Part shown: piece after piece, positions 15,365 through 26,353 of the stretch | Layout of the letters: each line of letters starts with the position of its first letter | Numbering within the stretch: position 1 is the stretch's first letter | Assembly: GCA_013115145.1 (NCBI GenBank) | Contig: JAAPAO010000016.1 | Location: forward strand, 44,391 to 108,390 | Source: Perkinsus chesapeaki | Taxonomy: Eukaryota > Perkinsozoa > Perkinsida > Perkinsidae | DNA: 64,000 nt | Direction: 5' to 3' | The notes under the pieces: model-generated | What the model saw: only the letters and a program-made list of their open reading frames with translations | Told to the model about the DNA's origin: nothing | Database searches by the model: none | Translations under genes and position numbers: made by a program

Positions 15365-15709
15365 AGCCCAGAATCATTTTGGTACATATGCACAAAGGCC
15401 AATCGCGCGGTTACAAAGCTTGTCGCTGGCGGACTGCCAGTTCTCACGAATGGAAATCTCACCAGTATGGCGATCAATAGAGCGACTGACAACTAACAGG
15501 ATATCTCCTCATGACGCCAGAACCAAGGGGGCTCCAGCGTCTCATGTGGTCACCGTGTAGTGAACAGTCATAGATATGTTCTGGTAACACAACTTCTGAG
15601 TCAGCAGTGCTGACCAGACTTCGTGCTAAATGATTAAATCAAACAGATGTCAATAATGAAAAGGCAAGGTGCCCAAGTCGGTGGCTAGCCATTCCAACTC
15701 ATCCCTATG

Positions 15710-15865
15710 TTGTGACGGAGGAAGCGAGAGACGTGACGCGGGGAGGCCGATATGAGAAAGACCACGTTACGATCCTCATCAGTGTAAGACAGTTCACCTA
15801 GTAAGCCTGCAACTGATTCTTGAAGGATCATTCTTCAGTATCTCACAGGCGGTGGGTAGTTAATT
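15710..15865 (+). pseudogene. Decayed MCM5 3'-region fragment
   Basis: 15735-15800 resembles MCM5 13048-13105 (GGCCATACTACGATCCCCAT region, encoding TIPITVRQLE). 15828-15850 resembles the next acceptor region, TTTAGTATCTCCGAAGCC, at 13143-13163. Stops and indels interrupt it. A further short match, GAGGACCGCCAGAAA, occurs at 16821-16835 (compare 13288-13302). Confidence 0.4.
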
Positions 15866-15878
15866 TTGAACGAACCTT

Positions 15879-16077
15879 GCTGAGTGGCTCCGGAACGGGC
15901 GTGGGCCCACTCAGCGGGCTCAACAAGGCTCGGGCTTATTCTGACAGAATGAGCACCACAGAGTAACTCTGACAGAATTCTTCTGTGGTGGCAGTCGGAT
16001 ACACAACCATATAGCCATCTTACAGGCTATAGGTATACTGCAAATATACTTTATAACGTATAAATATAGCCTGTAAG
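15879..16077. repeat. Cluster of three inverted repeats
   Basis: Perfect arms: GCTGAGTGG (15879-15887) with CCACTCAGC (15907-15915); CACCACAGA (15954-15962) with TCTGTGGTG (15982-15990); and CTTACAGGCTATA (16019-16031) with TATAGCCTGTAAG (16065-16077). No gene covers this stretch. They could form hairpins in RNA or mark small transposon ends. Confidence 0.7.
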
Positions 16078-16840
16078 GGTAAGGCGGACATCAGCGTACG
16101 AGTGGTCTATTATTCTTATGATGCGATTTCGTGGCTCCGAAGAGTGTCAATAATGAGCAAATTCACGAGTCTGGCAGGCTACAAGCCATGGACCATCTGG
16201 GGCTGGTTGGGTATAACACCCGTCTTCGCACCTTGCTTGCGTAATAAAACCCTCGTTAACGCCCCACATGTGGACCCGTATTCGTTGGGTGACGTCAAAG
16301 ATGAGTAGGAGAGCGCCATCAAGGTGGTACGCCGAACCGTTTGTTCAGGGCCATGCGACCTTCGCATGCCTGAAGGTGACGTTGTCCAGTGCCGTTTCGG
16401 TTCATTAGCGAGCAACCTAGGTCCGTAACAGAGAGGTCGTTTCTCTGTCCTATGCAGGCTGTCCTCCGGTCATCTCCGATGTGCCCATGTGCTCGTGGTA
16501 GCATAGCGTGGCACTACCGGTTGCAGTTCACTTACTTCCGCATTATACGCCACGATAGAATTTCCACACTTCCGGAGCCAGAGACTTATTTGCTCGGAAG
16601 GTCTCAAATGAATTCGCTCTTGAATTCCCTTTTGAGACAGCGAGATTTGGTTCAGTAGAGTACCAACACAAAAACGACGGGACGGGCGAGAAAAAATGTT
16701 AGCGCAGGTGTGCGTAGCTAGACACTGCAAATACAAATGTACAGCACAACAAACTTTCTCGCAGTCCTCGGTGTTGGCATCAAGCCTGCGAGTCCGATGC
16801 AGGTGTTGCAACCATATGATGAGGACCGCCAGAAATTTTG

Positions 16841-17206
16841 TTAGACGCCTAAAGACTCTACACGAGAAAATTTATCGTACGAAACTACGACTCCAACCTG
16901 GGATACATCACAGGATTCATTGTACTTGCCATTTATTTCAACTTCAATATTTTGGCCGTCGAATACGCCATCAGATTCCTTGATCAACCTGGAGCACTCC
17001 TCACCGAATATCAGATACCAGTTATCGGTGAAGAAATCATAGGTGCAATCAAAGCGTAGGTCGGGCTTCTTGTAAAGAGTCACAGTGCCGTCCTCCAGGA
17101 AGACTATTCTGTCATCGATATAGTGATCCCCAGAACCTGAGGATTCATAGGTCCCATGAAGGCACATACCTAGACCGACGGAAGATAACAGAACGGGCAG
17201 CTTCAT
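16841..17206 (-). CDS. Secreted MKLL...YIDG family protein, member 3
   Basis: A 121-residue intronless protein. Signal peptide MKLPVLLSSVGLGMCLHG, then HYIDD at about 27-31, VFLEDGTVTLYKKPDLRF, one cysteine after RFD, GEECSRLI-KESDG and a late ESCDVS. Same order of features as members 1 and 2. The C-terminus is longer than in member 1. The 5' untranslated sequence just before ATG (CACCTTCGCT-like) is shared with member 2. Function unknown. Confidence 0.8.
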   Translation of the reverse strand: MKLPVLLSSVGLGMCLHGTYESSGSGDHYIDDRIVFLEDGTVTLYKKPDLRFDCTYDFFTDNWYLIFGEECSRLIKESDGVFDGQNIEVEINGKYNESCDVSQVGVVVSYDKFSRVESLGV

Positions 17207-17386
17207 TGAATGAGTAGCGAAGGTGAAGGAGAATTACAATTGTTTTTATTAACCCTGAGAATGAAGGATCACACCCGATTGCTTGAGACTTCTCTCGTGA
17301 GTGGCTCTCTTAATGTGAGTGAATACAGTAATTCTAGCCCGCCGTTGACAACAAAGGTCTAAAGCAAGCTGTACATTGGGGAACGT

Positions 17387-17405
17387 GTGGCGTCATATGG
17401 AGCAC
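17387..17405 (-). promoter_or_regulatory. Conserved upstream element of secreted-family genes (copy 3)
   Basis: GTGGCGTCATATGGAGCAC with following GCAGTG, about 181 nt upstream of member 3. It is a slightly diverged version of copies 1 and 2. Confidence 0.45.
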
Positions 17406-17540
17406 GCAGTGGCCAGCATCGCTCGGACTCATTCATCGTGCCTGGAGGACGATTGTGAGGACGAGAACTCTTGTAGTTGGCGGTGATCAGTAATATCCTA
17501 TCGCCAGTAACACTGGAGTGGTGATCTCATGCTTCCGGCT

Positions 17541-17708
17541 TTATGTATATAGGCTCCCATCACTCTCGAGCCAGGGACTCCCTGGCAGGGAGTCTCGAGC
17601 GTCCACTTTGGTAACCATGAAATTCACAGCCTTACACCTGACTTTCGAAAATACCTGCTGACCAGTCCTCACCGTAGTCACTGCAATTAGCACTAGAATC
17701 TGCACCAT
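17541..17708 (-). CDS. Possible short secreted peptide or first exon
   Basis: From the methionine at 17708 the frame starts MVQILVLIAVTTVRTGQ, a good signal peptide, and continues for about 40 residues with a single cysteine. The C-terminal part overlaps a perfect palindrome (17576-17594), so the real gene may splice out before it. No homologue was recognised. Confidence 0.3.
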   Translation of the reverse strand: MVQILVLIAVTTVRTGQQVFSKVRCKAVNFMVTKVDARDSLPGSPWLESDGSLYT

Positions 17709-17998
17709 GAGAGCCTGAGGCACTCGGTGTACATCTAAATACGAGAAAATCGGTCACTCAAAAATTGTAATCTCGTGGCTCTGGAGCCAGCCTCTACGAT
17801 AAAACCGAACTCAAATGGATCCACCGTGAAGCTACGTTGCACGTTAGTCAACCAACACTTCTCTGGCCGACGACGAACGAGGCACGCAAGAGACAAGCGA
17901 CTTCAGCTACTTAGCGGAAACCCTTCTACTCAGCTTTGGCCCCGAGAACTAATAACCACGGACCCTCTAATGCCGTAAGTATGGTCCTTACTGTGTTG

Positions 17999-18262
17999 AG
18001 CCGCCTTCGATCACAGCATCGGATGCCTTGATCATGGTGGAGCAATCATCATCACGTGTGATAGTTCCACTGATTTGCACGGAGAATACTGGAATACTGG
18101 TATCGGAGGTGATGGTTGCGTTTAGTGTGAGGGTGCAGTGTAGTTCTCTAGGAAGACTGTACTGCCATCGACGTCGACATCTTCATTACCACAGGGCTCC
18201 GAAACACGTACGTAACCCGAAGAGATGCAGTCGGAGGACTCATCCCAGAGGAGTAGCTTCAT
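17999..18262 (-). pseudogene. Broken member of the secreted MKLL...YIDG family
   Basis: From ATG at 18262 the minus strand reads MKLLL, later VDVDGSTVFLEN (compare HYIDG...VFLENG in the intact genes), then a stop. In another frame comes ISGTITRDDDCSTMIKASD, matching the E/D-C-x-x-M/L-x-x-S block. At least one frameshift separates the halves. The signal peptide is also eroded, so I call it a pseudogene. Confidence 0.6.
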
Positions 18263-18948
18263 AAAGTAACCAGCAGAGAGTTGCATTAACGCTAGCAAGG
18301 AGAGTTCGCCTCAAGCACGAGGCCTGCCGCCTGAAGGCCATTTGAAGTCGGGTTGTCAGGTAAGTCGGGAACTTGACCAAGCTACGCGTGTTAAGCTTTT
18401 TAAGTTGAGCTTGCGTGCCCCCAGCACCAACGCGACCCCTCTCCGTGAGGTTCCTACACACCTATGACACTCGTGAATGGAAGGAATGGAAGCTTCACTC
18501 CGCTTGCTAAACTATCTCCGTTGAACACGCGGCTCGATTTCATGAAATCTTTCCGGTCACGTGATCCTTACGATATTCAACAGGCCCAGCAACTTGTCCA
18601 TAGGAACTGACCTTCAATTGGTTTCTTGTCGCGTCATTCGCTTTCTTTTATCGGTTCTCTACAACTTGCAGGTTACAGATACCACCATACGTAGTAGGGA
18701 CTTCGTGGTGTGGTGGTTTTGCGTTATAGGTAGAGGTTCATCCGGAGGTCGTTTCAACTCGTCTTTTCTGAAACACCTTTCCGTACTGAAAGTCCCTTAA
18801 AGTCTAAGCCTTCTTTCAGAGAAGTTCTGAGGTTCTGTGTCTTCGCTCTTGTGCGTTATGTTACCGCGTCCCCGCCGGTTTGGTATTGACAAGCATTTAC
18901 CGGTGCGATCTCGAGGCCTCATGGGAGCCGACCTCTGCGGTCACTACG

Positions 18949-20633
18949 TTACACTACACGAAGTGGAGTCTGGAAACATGTATGACATGCTCTGGATATT
19001 AACCGCCTCGTAGAGCTAATGAATCTGAACGGTACTAATAATACTCTATGACTCATGATGATATAAATTGACTTGCCATAAGTATCACGGAAATGAAGTG
19101 GCGAGCAAAGCTGCACTGCTCGGCTGGCCGAGGGACGGTCGGTGGGCCAGAATCTCAGTATCGATGCCAAGACACTAGAGACCATACTTGACCGCAACTT
19201 CTCATTGAGAATCGCGATTGTCTGAAAGAAAACAGCGAAATCTAGTACGAATAATAACATATATGGTTCTAGTGTTCACAAATAATAAATCAGCCGTGGG
19301 TGCGCGAGAGTATCTACCAAGTTTTACCAATCGGGTTTGATTTCTGTTCGCTAAATGGATAGCATAATGCAACAACTGAAATCCTCCAGACTTGTACCCC
19401 GTTTATATGGACTTTTTTATATTCCAACCGAATCCCACCTGAGCTTCCGTTCTGGTCCATTTGGGGAATTGTTGGCTGAAGTACTCGAAAGTGTGTAGAT
19501 GGGTTACAACTGGAGTACCAACGAGTTGAAATATTTTGATAAGAGCCATGACTTCGCAGTCGCTCTGGAAAAGAGCATAGTTGGTGCCTGACTCCGAACA
19601 CCATGAGAAGGATCCGGCAGTTCAATACCGACAAAGCTCGTAAATAACAGCGCCAGCGCTCCAGATGTCCACAGCCGGCCCGTATTCCTTGGCGCCAAGG
19701 AGAATCTCTGGCGCTCGGTACCATAACGTTTGAACCTTGCATGAGATGGCTCACTGAGAAACCGTCAGAGGCCTACCTCTCTCGTGTACGCACGCACATC
19801 TGGCCGAAACGTCCGCGCTAAACCAAAGTCTGCGAGCTTCAGGCCTGGAAGGAGTGGTACCGAAGTACGCGGAGTTGTGGCTAACATGCAGAGCCATCGT
19901 TTATGTTGCCTTTTATAAGCACGTTTTGGGGCTTCACGTCACGATGCAAGACACCTCGCTCGTGGCAGTAACAGAGACCGGCGAAGATCTGCCTCCTGAT
20001 GGGAAGGCCTCAGTCGCCGGAAGCACATAAGAATTCCGCACGCGTATTCAAACCGCCGTGAATCGGCTGAGACCGGTCCATGCCTAGCCAGATGCTGACG
20101 AAGGTCGCAATTGCAGAGCTCGAAAGATATGCCAACTGAGTTGCCGCCGGACTCGTAGATGATATCACGCAAGCCGACCTACGAAGGGAAGTCGAAACGA
20201 ACCTCTGGAAAGTACCGCGAAGCCTCTCACACGGGGTCGGCCCCCGATCTAGTTTCCAAACCGCAACGGTGAAGCTTACAATATGGCGATGAGCATCGTT
20301 TCTTCCATCAACGTTACTAAGGAGTTTTCGGATCGTCCCGAGCTCTCGCAGCACCAATAGTGGGCATCCCTCGATCGTGGGGTCAAATGTAACCTGACAG
20401 TAACGGCGTTGCTGCTTTCACTTTGTCGAGATTCTTACAAGCTTCAGTGCGACCTTAGTCTTGGTCAAAGTGTCGAAAGCACGGTATCTGAAACGCGAAT
20501 CACTTACCGACAACGATCGGTCGTGGCGGTTAGGCTACACTTTCCCGTAGGTGCCTTCACCAAGCAAGTCCTTCTGTTTATTGTAGCTGAATCGACTGGC
20601 ATAGAATCTGTCACCATCCAACCTGGAGTTCAT
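18949..20633 (-). CDS. CDK-like (CMGC) protein kinase, multi-exon
   Basis: Serine/threonine kinase. Chained exons give: start [15 protein letters not shown] (20633); glycine loop [15 protein letters not shown]; catalytic lysine in VALKL; the helix usually reading PSTAIRE is [10 protein letters not shown]; then [12 protein letters not shown]; catalytic [19 protein letters not shown]-loop [20 protein letters not shown] with the activating threonine kept; [39 protein letters not shown]; and a last exon with [13 protein letters not shown]. All catalytic residues are present. Introns are about 45-50 nt except one of about 210 nt before the last exon. The unusual PSTAIRE-equivalent sequence means the cyclin partner cannot be predicted. 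The C-terminal exon end (stop 18949) is less certain. Confidence 0.85.
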
Positions 20634-20886
20634 AAGGGGAAAATAACCCTGCAGCCGAAGTATCATTATCAGCAGTGAGAGGGATACTTCCTCATCCGCG
20701 CGGTCTTAGGAATCCTGCTCTACACCGCAGGCAGCAACCTAGACGCTCATCCATCAATGAGCTAGATAGGCCACGAGCAAGCTCAACACGATCGGTGTGG
20801 AGAACCTTTGCCACATGGTGACACATAACGTACACTTCATGAATTGGTAACACCGATCGATGGCCAGCGACTCCAGTCATTCTCCC

Positions 20887-21663
20887 TCAGAGCGCATTTC
20901 GGCACGGCGTTGGGGTTTTGGCGAGGCGGCTTCGTTTAGCTGCTGACGTTTTCTTAGCAAAGGTATCCTCGGTGGGCAGCATTCTTGAGCACGATGCTGC
21001 TTGTGGGGTCGAATCGATGGAAACGACTAAGTCGCAGTCTCCGGAGAGTTCTTCGCTGCGCCGCAATCTTCGATGTGCATTCAATAGCGTACGAAGTGAA
21101 GCTCGCAAGTTGACTATATTCTGAAAGCACAACAGAGTTGGGAATGTCTCCGCTTCCAACGCCTGAGTCGTACCCTTGCAATCTTTGGGGCGCCCAATGT
21201 GGTGCTTTCAGTGCAATTGGCAGCATCAAGCAAACCGTTGATCTTGTCGTGCAGGCATCTCGACACGCTCATCAGTCGGGACTTGGCAGAAGCCTCCAAT
21301 TTAATAAGTCGTACGAGTTGGTCTGAAGTAGACGGAATTGAACCAGATGCGCGAATCGGTACAAGTCATCGCCACGGCAGCTGCAAACTCACCAATGAAA
21401 CGGCCAAGCGGCTTGACGACCAAGAGGAGCATGCGATGGTCGCGAGTCGACAGACACGAATCGAGGAAATGGCATTGGAGGAGAATTTGATAGGTTCCTC
21501 TGGAGGACAGCAATGAAAATAAGAGACGTACGAGTCCTACTTTGCAACTCTATCAAACTGATAAGATTCATTTCTACCGTCTTCGCATTCAGTTAGCTCT
21601 TCTTCCGTTTGCTCTGCCAAGTCGCAAAGCCAAAGAATGACTTTCCTGCTCACAGCTTGCCGA
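20887..21663 (-). CDS. Possible small multi-exon gene, unrecognised
   Basis: Three good GT...polypyrimidine-AG introns can be drawn on the minus strand (near 21527-21568, 21322-21380 and 21124-21171). They join frames such as QLVRLIKLEASAKSRLMSVS and NIVNLRASLRTLLNAHRRLR and end at a stop at 20887. A start at 21663 (MSASCEQESHSLALRLG) is possible. The opposite strand also has a hydrophilic helical frame at 21199-21516, so orientation is not secure. No domain was recognised. Confidence 0.35.
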
Positions 21664-21702
21664 CATCGCTTGAGCTGTGTCCCGAGAAGCGGAGGGTATC
21701 TA

Positions 21703-24081
21703 CTAGCAGTACACACTAGTCAGAGTCAGTCGCAGAGACAACAGGCACCTCATGCTCCCTTGGCCACTTTCTGCAGCATAGCACTCGCAGGCTGCTGCCT
21801 CTGCGATGCACTTGAGATGCTGGCAGCTCGCGCCTAGCATCATGGCGTTCTCTAGGATCAATATGAGAGCGTCGGGGCACAGGTCTAAAGACACTGTACG
21901 TATAAGATGCACTGCGAACTGCCTCCTCCCTTCAAGCCAGGCAGAATCGCCATGCTTGCCGCGCCTCAGCGCCGCTCTGTATGCAATATGAAGTACTTGG
22001 GGAACGACCGGAGCCTTGCGACAACTCTCCGAGCCCATCATAGCTTGTAAGGCTATCTCTTCCAAGTAGGCGAATGAGCGTTGTTCATCGAAGGAAGGGA
22101 GCACCTTGCGGAGGACGTCAGTGATGACGTTCAAGACGCCCTCGGGCGCCCCACTGCATTCGAGCAGTTTGGCAAAAGTCGACCACCAAAGAGCATCGTG
22201 ACATTCCTTCTTGAAGGATGACTTCAACAGATCAACGATCGCCGTCGAATATCCGATATCCAGCCGGACGCAGACGTCATAAAATTCACCGGCAGGCCCC
22301 TTTTTCGTAACGGTAGTTATTAGTTTGTTGCCCGAGGAACCCTCCGAGGCAGCAAGGGAGGCCGCAATCAGACATCTCCGGGCGAACCAAAGAGTATGGG
22401 AGCCGTAAGCCTCGATAAGCTCGACAAGACCGCCCTCAGCATCCTGAGCGGTACGACATAGTAGAATTGGAGGGAACTCGCTGAGCCACTCTTGGCCAGC
22501 TACATCCATGTCCGGCTCAAGATTTAGTTCGGAGACCAGAGGGTTCTGAAGACCATCGCAAGGATTTCCCCCTTGCGCTCTCGCCAAAGATTCACCATTA
22601 GACAGACCAGCGAACTGCGCAAGTGCGTTACTCTCGTTGAGCAACTCACGCCAATTGCCCTCAAAACCACCACGGGCTTGAAGCTGAGCAATCACTGTTG
22701 TGTACAGGTCTCTAAGGTTGTCCCCTCCTGGACCCGCAAGAATCTGTTTCATGCGCTCAACGACTATTGAGCATCTTTCACGATTGATGCCAGCTCCGGT
22801 CGTGACCAGAGCCACATAAGGGAGTACACTAGCGGGGAGGACCACAACGAAAGATTCCCACTTGTCTTGTGAGATGCTACCGTGACACTTCGCCATATGA
22901 TAGCATAACTTCGCAACCACGCCGAGCGGCAGATTTGGTTTCATAAGCGTCTGCGCGAGCGCGTCGAAGATATCGGCCTCATCAATCTGACCGGAGCTGA
23001 TGAGAATGTCGAGCACGTGGAAGCCGGTTGGCCTTGCAGCAACAGCTGCAAGGAAGCTTCTGCGGTGTGATGGGTCAAGACTGGCAACTTGCTGGACTAA
23101 GCCAGATTGGAGCCATTCGCCAAATTGTTCGTGTCGACTAGAGAAAGTAGGGTACCAATGAACGGTTCTAACGATAGCGATGTTTTCAAGAACTTTATCA
23201 GCTCGGACGACAACATCCGCACAGGCATGCATTATGGTTGAATCACCGAGACCAAGAAGAGTTTCGATCACTCGAATGGAGGAGGATCCACGTAGAGCTT
23301 TCATGTGCCGAAGCATCACCGGTCTCGCCTTGTTCACGAAAGCACACAATTCAGTTGTCCTTTCAGCGGAACGATACTTCTGTATAAGTTGCTGGACAAA
23401 TGCCCATCGGCTTGTTGTAGGCAGAGCAGAGTTCTCCATCACTTTAATGGCCAGGGCGAAGCTTTCGAGCTCAAATATGGAGTCGACCAGTTTGCCAATG
23501 ATCTCCTCGCTTCCAGTCGAGAGGAGGCCACCGCTGTGAATGATGGCCTCGGCTAAGTCTGCATCCCAAGGTCCACCAGATATCTCGTGAACGATAGTAG
23601 CCGCTGCTTCGCCGCATGTTAAACCGGACTGTAGCACTGCTGTACTATCAGCACGGAGCTCCCTCACCACCACGCCAAGAATAGGAGCGTTCTTCATTCT
23701 GTCCACGGCATCAGCCTCGGCGGCTACCAGAACCAAGTCGTCTTTATTCAACCGCGGGAGGCCATGTTTGACGATGGCGACCATGACGCCTTCATCCAGC
23801 TCGGAGGGGTTCTCAACACACTTGAGAATGACCGACAACAGAGAAGCCTGTGGTAGAGTGACAGCCAAGGCGGTAACGGTGCTCGGGGCACCCTCTGACA
23901 AAACGCTTGAAGCAATCTCGTCATCGCTGGCAATGCACCGGAGCTGCTGTACAGCGCGGATAACGGCCTGAGATGGCCGGGAAGGGTTAGAACAACTCTG
24001 TAGTGCTCTTTCTAGATTCCAGAATGACATCGAAAAAACTGTGGCGAATAAGGTGATGTGTAACACCGTACTGAAATACAT
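21703..24081 (-). CDS. Large alpha-helical protein, 792 residues, unrecognised
   Basis: One long intronless frame. The first methionine gives a hydrophobic N-terminus (MYFSTVLHITLFATVFS); a second, MSFWNLERALQSC at residue 18, is an equally plausible start. The rest is leucine/alanine-rich helix after helix of about 30-40 residues, resembling helical-repeat RNA-binding proteins of organelles (FASTK, OPR or similar). There is no diagnostic motif and no clear C-terminal RAP domain. An organelle RNA-processing role is only a guess. The C-terminus at 21703 could instead splice into a downstream exon. The intronless state contrasts with its neighbours. Confidence 0.75.
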   Translation of the reverse strand: MYFSTVLHITLFATVFSMSFWNLERALQSCSNPSRPSQAVIRAVQQLRCIASDDEIASSVLSEGAPSTVTALAVTLPQASLLSVILKCVENPSELDEGVMVAIVKHGLPRLNKDDLVLVAAEADAVDRMKNAPILGVVVRELRADSTAVLQSGLTCGEAAATIVHEISGGPWDADLAEAIIHSGGLLSTGSEEIIGKLVDSIFELESFALAIKVMENSALPTTSRWAFVQQLIQKYRSAERTTELCAFVNKARPVMLRHMKALRGSSSIRVIETLLGLGDSTIMHACADVVVRADKVLENIAIVRTVHWYPTFSSRHEQFGEWLQSGLVQQVASLDPSHRRSFLAAVAARPTGFHVLDILISSGQIDEADIFDALAQTLMKPNLPLGVVAKLCYHMAKCHGSISQDKWESFVVVLPASVLPYVALVTTGAGINRERCSIVVERMKQILAGPGGDNLRDLYTTVIAQLQARGGFEGNWRELLNESNALAQFAGLSNGESLARAQGGNPCDGLQNPLVSELNLEPDMDVAGQEWLSEFPPILLCRTAQDAEGGLVELIEAYGSHTLWFARRCLIAASLAASEGSSGNKLITTVTKKGPAGEFYDVCVRLDIGYSTAIVDLLKSSFKKECHDALWWSTFAKLLECSGAPEGVLNVITDVLRKVLPSFDEQRSFAYLEEIALQAMMGSESCRKAPVVPQVLHIAYRAALRRGKHGDSAWLEGRRQFAVHLIRTVSLDLCPDALILILENAMMLGASCQHLKCIAEAAACECYAAESGQGSMRCLLSLRLTLTSVYC

Positions 24082-25107
24082 TACGTGTATGTGTGGTCAT
24101 TTAGATTTGTCTGAGCAAACTTGAGACGATTCATCGCAGTTCTTGCATTAAGCCCTCAAGGCTACCTGCTAGCCATGAAGATACCACGGGAGAATCTCAG
24201 GGAGTGATTGGGAAGGACAACTCTCCATTTTGGCTGCACGTGGTGTGTCGACTTCTACCACTAACCCGCAATTAACAAGTCGAACGCAATAGAGCGAGTT
24301 AAGACAGAAATCCACGGCCCGGCATGCTTTAACATCGAACGATAGGTGAGGTTAAGAGTACCACGCTGTGACATAAGAAACAAAAGTGGCAGATTTTGCA
24401 CGACATCAATTGGCGTCCTTCATAAGACTGCTGAGCTGCAGCAGCTTTGGTCTGCAGGGGGTGTCCGGGGCGAAGATACCTACAAATAATACTTGGAGCT
24501 CTAGTCGATACAGGCAGCAAGCGGCCGTTGAATGGCAGGACGGCAAGCGGAAGTTGCATAGCCGCAAATGGAGCAAGTGCGAGGTTTTGACATTCTGACT
24601 TGAACAAGAACCAAGCAGACAACTCGGGAACGCTCTAAGAATGAGTCTCTACGGTTAGTGCGAAGCGATGCGGGAATTTGAGGCCACCTATAGTAAGTTG
24701 ATTTTTGGCCGAGTGAAGGCGAACGTTCGATTGCAAGGTTATTTCTTGGGTAGGTATTAGTGGGAGGGCAAGCTTAAACTCGAGATAGTTCTATGTTCGG
24801 GAGCTTCCCCAGGCTTACGAATCAAACTGCCAATCGGAACCAAGAGTCGATGGTAGCGACGGTGGCCCACGCTCATCGATTCTAGTGGCAGAAGCCTAAT
24901 CAACTTCAACTTGGGCGTGTTGGGCCTTCTCTTGGACTAGCTAACCGCTACGAGCTAGTTCGCTGGGAAGATTCGCGGACTGTTGCTTCTACTAAACCGA
25001 TTCCCTCCTCGTTACACTAAACAGAATACTGCAAGTCGGAAAAGTTCATGAATGTGCTTAAACAACAAAATAAGGACGACTAAAAATATGGCAGATAGCA
25101 TTGTCAT
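24082..25107. other. No supported gene
   Basis: About 1 kb between two minus-strand genes. Only short frames without domain, signal peptide or consistent splice sites. It presumably includes the promoter of the 792-residue protein. Confidence 0.4.
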
Positions 25108-25458
25108 TTAACTCGTGGTCTTCTTGTACCAGACAATTCCCGACGTCTGATGAAATATAAGCTCGCCACCCGCGACAATTATAGTTAGAGATTTAGAACC
25201 TAGCTCGCCACCAGATTTCTGGACCATTTCATCACATCGTTCCCCGCTCAGCGTCAAGTGTATACCATCGAATTGGTAACCACAATTGAAGATTTGGAGA
25301 GGTTTGGTCTTGTCGCCTTTCTTAATAAGGTTTACATTGCCGTCCATATATATGAATATGGCTCCGTCAATGTAGTGGGAATCATCGCCCCTTGGCTCGT
25401 ACCCACCTTCGATATTAATGCTAATTGATAGCAAGTGAGGGACAAGGAGTAGTTTCAT
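25108..25458 (-). CDS. Secreted MKLL...YIDG family protein, member 4 (diverged)
   Basis: A 116-residue intronless protein. MKLLLVPHLLSISINIEG is a signal peptide. YEPRGDDSHYIDG is retained, as are a cysteine after IFN, LTLSGERCDEM and VQKSGGELGS. It lacks the extra cysteines of members 2 and 3, and no copy of the shared upstream element was found. It is therefore the most distant intact member. Function unknown. Confidence 0.8.
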   Translation of the reverse strand: MKLLLVPHLLSISINIEGGYEPRGDDSHYIDGAIFIYMDGNVNLIKKGDKTKPLQIFNCGYQFDGIHLTLSGERCDEMVQKSGGELGSKSLTIIVAGGELIFHQTSGIVWYKKTTS

Positions 25459-25587
25459 AGATGGTTAACGATTCAACTGGAATGAAGTCCAGGTTGTTCA
25501 TCAATACTAATATTTAAAGCTATCTCTCACCAGACTCTGGTGACCAGAGACCCCCGAGGAGATTCTCCCTTAGTAAGCCACCAACCA

Positions 25588-26075
25588 CTATTCTACTTCC
25601 AAAAGACTGGAGAATGGTTCAGTGAGAAGACTCATTGCGCCGCCGATGCAGTGAAAACCATATCCGCATTGTTGCGCAACGGTAACTTGAGCCTCATAGT
25701 GGACGGTGGCGCGACCGGGCTCCAGGCTGGAACCCACAGCAGCGCCACGAATTCCGCACAAAGTAGCTCTCATGTGCCCTGCAGAATGGAGGGATACTTC
25801 ACCATCCACCCAGCAATACGGTGTGGGGCTAGAAGCCAGGCTCGTGCTGTCAGGGACACGGCTCGCCTGCGGAAGGCGATGTAACGTCCCCATGCTGTGG
25901 ATCGATACACCGCTGTAACGTTAAGCAACTTGAAGCTGGCAATGTGGGAAATAAGCCGCTTACGTGGGTCCCCGCTCCTCCGTCCGTGCACGGTCCTTTG
26001 GAGTGCTGCACCTAAATCGACACCCATCAATAGCTTTCCCAGAGGGTGACTCTTGAAGCAGTTACAAGCATACGA
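25588..26075 (-). CDS. Probable multi-exon gene, 3' part, unrecognised
   Basis: An exon ending near 25972 (frame containing CSTPKDRARTEERGPT) joins across a GTAAGC...CAG intron (about 25924-25971) to a long exon. That exon reads through PDSTSLASSPTPYCWVDGEV and LEPGRATVHYEAQVTVAQQ to a stop at 25588. Phases agree across the junction. The 5' exons were not resolved. No domain recognised. Confidence 0.4.
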
Positions 26076-26353
26076 CTCGGGAAGAGTAGCTCTATGCTTC
26101 AGTCCACCGCCAATCAGCCCCCAACCTGTTAAGTCAGCTCCAGCGGGGCCATCCAGATTCTGTCATTTGTCAAATCAGCCATTCTGGCACCGAGAACCAT
26201 TATTCAGAATCCATTATAATGAACATGATTCCAGAAGCGGGTCTGGGAGTGAACCTCACGCTCTTTATCGGCGTTGCTTGGCGAAGGCCCCAACGGTTGG
26301 TAGAACGCCGCCCGAAACCGCCGCAACTTCGTCGTGGCGCGCGAGATTCAAAA

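Noticed and set aside
25540-25884. Plus-strand frame opposite the minus gene at 25588
   Set aside because: The minus strand gives phased exons and a better residue pattern; the plus frame lacks splice support.
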